From: DASUAS01 sp963720765
Lineage (GTDB): Bacteria; Actinomycetota; Acidimicrobiia; IMCC26256; DASPTH01
Direction of reading: 5' to 3'
NCBI GenBank assembly: GCA_963720765.1
Contig: CAVRGS010000004.1
Coordinates: forward strand, 124,001-188,000
Length of the DNA: 64,000 nucleotides
The position numbers and the translations under genes were made by a program. Numbering within the stretch: the stretch's first letter is position 1; every line of letters begins with the position of its first letter. Under the pieces are notes generated by a model. It was not told where the DNA came from. It made no database searches and saw only the letters and a program-made list of their open reading frames with translations. Shown here one piece after another: positions 60,293-64,000 of the stretch.

Positions 60293-61239
60293 CGTTCGAC
60301 GCGCCAGTTGTCTACTCGCAGTGTGGTGTCCGCTTCCGTTCCGACGTCGAGCTCCACCTGCCGGTGGGCGGCGGATCGGAGTCGGACGTCGATGTGCGTT
60401 GGGGTGCCGACATCCTCGATTCGGCAGCCACGCCCCCAGGTGAGGTCGTCGCGGTGTGCGGCGCAGGGGACGCGAACTGGTACACGGCGACCCGCACCGG
60501 CTCGGGATATCTCATGCGCTTCCGCGAATGCGGTGAGTTCCAGATCTCGGGGGATCTCAGTGAGGTGGTCGTGCGTCGCGACCCGGCAGGACGCCACGAG
60601 CTGCTCCCCATCCTGATGGCGGGGACGGTCAGTGCGTTTCTCCTCGCGTTGCGGGGCCACCTCGTGCTCCACGCGAGCGCGGTCGTGGTCGACGGTGCAG
60701 CACTCGCGTTCGTCGGGCAGTCGGGCCGGGGGAAGTCGACCGTCGCTGCGCTGATGTGCGTCGACGGTGCCGAGCTCGTCACCGACGACGTGCTGAGCGT
60801 CGACCCCGGACCACCGGCGCGCTGCACCGGCGGATCCTTCGAACTGCGGCTGCGGGAGAAGGCAGCGAGCATCGCTGCCGCGCAACCCGACGGTGCGGTC
60901 CGCACCACGGCCGATGACCGACTCGCCTTCGCACCTCGCGTGGCGTCCCTCGATCCGTTTCCGCTCGCCGCGATCGTGGTCCCGGGTCCCTCCCGCACCG
61001 CGACGGAGGTCCAATCCGAGCGGCTGGATCCGGGCGCGGCCCTCATGGCGCTGCTCTCGTTCCCCCGCGTGCACGGCTGGCGCGATCGCGACGTGCTCAC
61101 TCGTGACTTCACCATGCTGAGCAGGCTCGTGAACGGAGTGCCGGTCTACAACGCCGAGATCCCTTGGGGACCGCCGTTCGATCTGGCGACGGCCCGTGCT
61201 CTGCGTGCGTTGGCGGCAGATGTGGGGAGCGTCGCGTGA
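60289..61239 (+). CDS. HPr-kinase-like lasso peptide Ser kinase
   Basis: A 316-residue protein from ATG 60289, coupled to B2 by ATGA. The kinase core has LVLHASAVVVDGAALAFVGQSGRGKSTVAAL (P-loop GQSGRGKST at 143-151) and ELVTDDVLSVD (Asp166 and Asp167), as in HPrK and the paeninodin-type lasso kinases that phosphorylate the C-terminal Ser of the peptide. The predicted core here ends in Ser. The target is inferred from the cluster. Confidence 0.85.
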   Translation: MTFDAPVVYSQCGVRFRSDVELHLPVGGGSESDVDVRWGADILDSAATPPGEVVAVCGAGDANWYTATRTGSGYLMRFRECGEFQISGDLSEVVVRRDPAGRHELLPILMAGTVSAFLLALRGHLVLHASAVVVDGAALAFVGQSGRGKSTVAALMCVDGAELVTDDVLSVDPGPPARCTGGSFELRLREKAASIAAAQPDGAVRTTADDRLAFAPRVASLDPFPLAAIVVPGPSRTATEVQSERLDPGAALMALLSFPRVHGWRDRDVLTRDFTMLSRLVNGVPVYNAEIPWGPPFDLATARALRALAADVGSVA

Positions 61240-62582
61240 CTCTGGATGGGAAGGCACTGCGTCGGGGCGCGCCCGTCTCGTTTCGCAGCGAGTCGCACGA
61301 GGGCCTCGATGCAGACGACCTCGTGCAGTTCTAGGGCGAGCCACCCCACGCCGCGGTCTGTTCCTCGATCGCAGCGCGAGAGCGCGCGGTCGTACACGCG
61401 TACGCCGAAGACGTCGCCGAGGAACGGCCGATCCAACGTCGCTTCGTTGCCGACCACGAGGGGAAACTGCGGATCCCAGTTGCCGAGCGTCCCGCGAAGA
61501 CGCCATGCCGCCACGGGCGCACCGTCGACGTAGACACGCTCGATGCCCTCGGTGAAGGTCACGGCCAGGTCGACCGGGTCACACGTCGAGGTGAACACGT
61601 TCGGGACCTTCGTCCAGGTGAACTCTCCGCACGTCGCGCGCAGTCGAACGCTCAGCGAACGACCCTCCTGACCCAGGTGCACGTCCACCTGCCCGAAGTT
61701 GATGCCGGAGGAGATGGTCACGATTCGGGCCGGCCCCCCCTGATCGAGTTGTGAGGGCCGCACTCGTGCGAGTGCCGTCATCTCACCGGAAGCGCGAATG
61801 CTGCGCACGATGGCCGACGCGGGGGAGGTGCTCCGGGCCGCACCACCGGCGAGACGGAGTCCGCCCCCTCGGATCCACGACGTACGCCCGATGCGCTCGA
61901 GCGGGAGCGCGGGTGATCCGGACGAGTCGGCGACCGAGTCGCCTGAGGTCGCGTCGAACGCGTAGGCCGCGACGGGTTCCGGAACCGAACCTGAGGGCGC
62001 CACCGCCTCGGGGCCGCTCACCGCAACCTGCGCGACGTCGCACCCGGGCGACGCGTCGTCGGGGGTGGTCGCAAAGAGCAGGATCGGCACGGCGACGACC
62101 AGCATCAGAGCCGTGCCGACGGCGACGATCCGCACCCACGTGCCGACGGACACCCGGGGCCATGAGAGCACCACGACGGCCACCACCGCGCCGGCGGCGT
62201 CGACCAGCGCGTCCGCGATCGTGGGGTCACGCGCACCTCCGATCGCCTGCAGCAACTCGAGGAGGATGCCCCCCGCGACCGCGATCCCGAGTGCGAGCAG
62301 CGCGGTGTGGCGACGCGACCGGCCCCGCCGACCGACCAAGAGCAGGAAGACGAGGGCGGCGAACACCATCGTGCCGAAGGCGTGCCCCCACCAGGCGAAC
62401 TTGCTGCTGTCGACGTTGCCGACGATCGGGAGGCGCGCCTCCAGACCGAGGTAGAGCAGACAGGCCGCCCATGCCAGGGTCACCAGCAACAGGGCACGAT
62501 GCTCCCGGTGCGTCAGCTCCTGACCACGCGAGGCTGCTCGTGGCTGTTCGTCGGAAGCGGTCACCGGCGATCGGGCCGCCAT
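61146..62582 (-). CDS. VanZ-like membrane protein with C-terminal LamG domain (probable frameshift near end)
   Basis: The first part (about 25-175) has a VanZ-like set of four to five membrane helices, including SKFAWWGHAFGTMVFAALVFLLL and DPTIADALVDAAGAVVAVVVL. The second part is an extracytoplasmic LamG/concanavalin-like domain (AYAFDATSGDSVADSSGSP, WIRGGGLRLAGG, RVYVDGAPVAAWRL, LDRPFLGDVFGVRVYDRALS). After ALS the frame continues into an unlikely Arg-rich tail. One base over, the sequence reads RAAIEEQTAAWGGSP and stops at 61331, a normal LamG ending. A -2/+1 change near 61378 is probable. Link to the lasso cluster is by position only. Confidence 0.7.
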   Translation of the reverse strand: MAARSPVTASDEQPRAASRGQELTHREHRALLLVTLAWAACLLYLGLEARLPIVGNVDSSKFAWWGHAFGTMVFAALVFLLLVGRRGRSRRHTALLALGIAVAGGILLELLQAIGGARDPTIADALVDAAGAVVAVVVLSWPRVSVGTWVRIVAVGTALMLVVAVPILLFATTPDDASPGCDVAQVAVSGPEAVAPSGSVPEPVAAYAFDATSGDSVADSSGSPALPLERIGRTSWIRGGGLRLAGGAARSTSPASAIVRSIRASGEMTALARVRPSQLDQGGPARIVTISSGINFGQVDVHLGQEGRSLSVRLRATCGEFTWTKVPNVFTSTCDPVDLAVTFTEGIERVYVDGAPVAAWRLRGTLGNWDPQFPLVVGNEATLDRPFLGDVFGVRVYDRALSRCDRGTDRGVGWLALELHEVVCIEALVRLAAKRDGRAPTQCLPIQSHATLPTSAANARRARAVARSNGGPQGISAL

Positions 62583-62724
62583 CGTCCACGGTCGGGCAAG
62601 GGCGGACCCTACCTGTCACGGTGGCCCGACGGCGCTCGCGGGTCGAGCGCGCCCGAGGTCGAGCACGGACGGCCCGATCGGCATCCGAGTGGGGTGGTCG
62701 ACACGGACGCGTCGTCGCCGGATC

Positions 62725-63762
62725 TCAGATGCGGACGACCACGCGGCCCCAGGTGCGGCGTTCGGCGAGGTCGGTGATGGCGGCGGGAACGTCGGCGAAG
62801 TCGACGACCCGGCTCACCAGCGGCCGGTAGCGGTCGGCTGTCATCAACGCGTCGATCTCACGCTGGGTCTCCTCGTGGATGCGCGTCATCTCCTCACGGG
62901 GGTACCCGCCGAGCGTCGCGCCCACCAGCGTGTGGTTGCGCACGTAGAAGTGCGGGTCGTGGGCGATCAGTCCGCCGGCGTGGCCGCACAGCACGTGGCG
63001 GCCGTCGGGCACCAACAGGTCGCGCACGCGCGCACCGACGTCACCCTGTACCGGGTCGACGATCACGTCGACGCCCCGTCCGGCGGTGGCGTGGCGGATC
63101 GCGTCGATCACGTCGCCGGCCGAGTGGTCGACCGCCCGCGCGCCCAACCCTTCGACGACTGCGGCCTTCTCCGCCCCGCCGACCACCGCGAGCACGTCGC
63201 ACCCGGCGGCCACGCACAACTGCACGATCGCGGCGCCGAGACCACCAGCTGCGCCCATGACCACCACCGTCTCACCAGATCGGATGTTCCCCCGTCGGTG
63301 GACCGCGTGCCACGCGGTGTGCGCGGGGATCATGAACGCCGCTGCCTCCTCGTCGGCCATCGAGTCGGGGACCTCGTACATGGTCGAGATGCCCACCGAC
63401 ACCGGGGCCAGGCTCCCGAACGGCTGGATGCACACCGCGGCGACGCGCCGGCCGAGGAGCTCGGCGCGCTTGGGTGACGTCGCGGTCACCACGCCCACGC
63501 CTTCCTGCCCCGACACGTACGGCATCTCCACGGGCACCGGATAGGACCCGCGCGCCATGGTCACGTCGGGCAACGCCAGCGCGGCGACCGACATCTCCAT
63601 GATCACCCAGTCGTCGAACGGCGCGATGCCCGGCTGCACCGGCACCCATCCGCTCATGTGCATCCCCAGGCCCTCGAGGTCGCCGGGTGTCGGCTCGGGG
63701 ATCTCGTCGCGTTGGAACACGTCACCCGGCTCGCCGTGCCGGTGCACCCGCCACGCCTGCAT
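62725..63762 (-). CDS. MDR-family NADPH:quinone/alcohol dehydrogenase (zinc-less type)
   Basis: A 345-residue enzyme from ATG 63762 (GTG 63765 possible). N-terminal MQAWRVHRHGEPGDVFQRDEIPEPTPG, later VSGQEGVGVVTA, and cofactor motif ETVVVMGAAGGLGAAIVQLCVAAGCDVLAVVGG with IVDPVQGD. It belongs to the quinone-oxidoreductase branch; structural zinc Cys are not seen. The start overlaps the stop of the upstream gene, so both belong to one leftward operon. Confidence 0.85.
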   Translation of the reverse strand: MQAWRVHRHGEPGDVFQRDEIPEPTPGDLEGLGMHMSGWVPVQPGIAPFDDWVIMEMSVAALALPDVTMARGSYPVPVEMPYVSGQEGVGVVTATSPKRAELLGRRVAAVCIQPFGSLAPVSVGISTMYEVPDSMADEEAAAFMIPAHTAWHAVHRRGNIRSGETVVVMGAAGGLGAAIVQLCVAAGCDVLAVVGGAEKAAVVEGLGARAVDHSAGDVIDAIRHATAGRGVDVIVDPVQGDVGARVRDLLVPDGRHVLCGHAGGLIAHDPHFYVRNHTLVGATLGGYPREEMTRIHEETQREIDALMTADRYRPLVSRVVDFADVPAAITDLAERRTWGRVVVRI

Positions 63763-64000
63763 CACTCCACCTTCGCCGGGTGCACGCCGATGCCGCCCGC
63801 CGCGCTGCTCTCGTACGCGGCGAGCGCGAAGCGCAGCACGTCGACGGCCTCCTCGCCGCTCCAGAGCAGCGGTCCGTCGCCGGTGTGCAGCCAGCGGAGC
63901 CAGTGACGACCCGAGTCCCGGAAGCTGCTGCCCCAGTCGTCGTCGAGATCGTGGTACGAGGTGAGCTCACCGTCGGTGTACACCTCGAGGCTCGGTTGCT
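63762..64000 (-). CDS. partial gene, probable Gfo/Idh/MocA family oxidoreductase C-terminus
   Basis: The frame runs off the right end of the window. The visible C-terminus is about 78 residues (SLEVYTDGELTSYHDLDDDWGSSFRDSGRHWLRWLHTG, then SGEEAVDVLRFALAAYESSAAGGIGVHPAKVE). The pattern of a Lys/Asp-rich substrate lobe followed by EEAVDVLRFALAAYESS is typical of Gfo/Idh/MocA dehydrogenases, but the cofactor half is not in view. The stop overlaps the MDR gene start. Confidence 0.5.
   Translation of the reverse strand, partial: QPSLEVYTDGELTSYHDLDDDWGSSFRDSGRHWLRWLHTGDGPLLWSGEEAVDVLRFALAAYESSAAGGIGVHPAKVE

Noticed and set aside
54632..62600. Integrated mobile island with tRNA-Ala as attachment site
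   Set aside because: No repeated tRNA 3' end, integrase or recombinase gene was found up to the window edge. The lasso cluster sits next to the tRNA but transfer cannot be shown.
62725..64000. MDR dehydrogenase and Gfo/Idh-like gene as part of the lasso cluster
   Set aside because: They form a separate leftward operon after a 140-base gap and have no known lasso-related role.

Overview
The window is chromosomal DNA of a high-GC actinobacterium, most likely of the class Acidimicrobiia. This rests on codon use, frequent GTG starts, ATGA/GTGA gene overlaps, NucS mismatch repair, PadR-linked inositol-phosphate synthase, DUF3499, DUF5318, DUF3566 and DUF6049 proteins, and gene order around the origin. 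No rRNA gene was available for placement.

Layout. (1) 1-7.4 kb: acyl-CoA metabolism genes (enoyl-CoA hydratase, family III CoA transferase), small membrane proteins, NucS, a PadR regulator, a TrmO-like protein and a Fic protein. (2) 7.4-17.9 kb: dnaB, a lipid flippase/pseudokinase protein, rplI-rpsR-ssb-rpsF, panB, DUF5318, a PadR regulator and ino1. Mycobacteria carry these genes to the right of dnaA; here they lie to the left and are transcribed away from the origin. (3) 17.9-24.9 kb: a secreted beta-helix protein, pcnA, DUF3499, a PilT-like ATPase, a dehydrogenase and a GNAT enzyme. (4) 24.9-35 kb: the cell-envelope and redox block DUF6049, murJ, degV, Ser/Thr kinase, ECF sigma factor, putative anti-sigma, trxB, trxA and a CwlM-like pseudo-amidase. 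(5) 35-51 kb: the origin core parB-parA-(parS)-rsmG-jag-yidC-yidD-rnpA-rpmH <- oriC -> dnaA-dnaN-recF-dciA-gyrB-gyrA-DUF3566, then tRNA-Ile(GAT). (6) 51-54.7 kb: a small variable segment ending at tRNA-Ala(TGC). (7) 54.8-62.6 kb: an apparently complete lasso-peptide gene cluster. (8) 62.7-64 kb: a zinc-less MDR dehydrogenase and the end of a probable Gfo/Idh/MocA gene that runs off the window.

The most interesting system is the lasso-peptide cluster. It holds an ABC exporter, a nucleotidyltransferase, a 40-residue precursor (57821-57943, minus strand), an asparagine-synthetase-like cyclase without a glutaminase domain, a PqqD-type leader-binding protein, a B2 leader protease and an HPr-kinase-like enzyme. 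The precursor carries the YxxPxI...G...TxG leader signature and a core starting with Gly with Asp at position 9. Its C-terminal Ser, the kinase and the nucleotidyltransferase suggest a C-terminally phosphorylated and possibly further decorated lasso peptide.

Several conserved genes (dnaB, the flippase, the DUF6049 gene twice, parA, and probably the LamG and DUF1906 genes) change reading frame by one or two bases. Essential genes are among them, so indel errors in the assembly are the simplest explanation. Those entries state where the frame should be restored.
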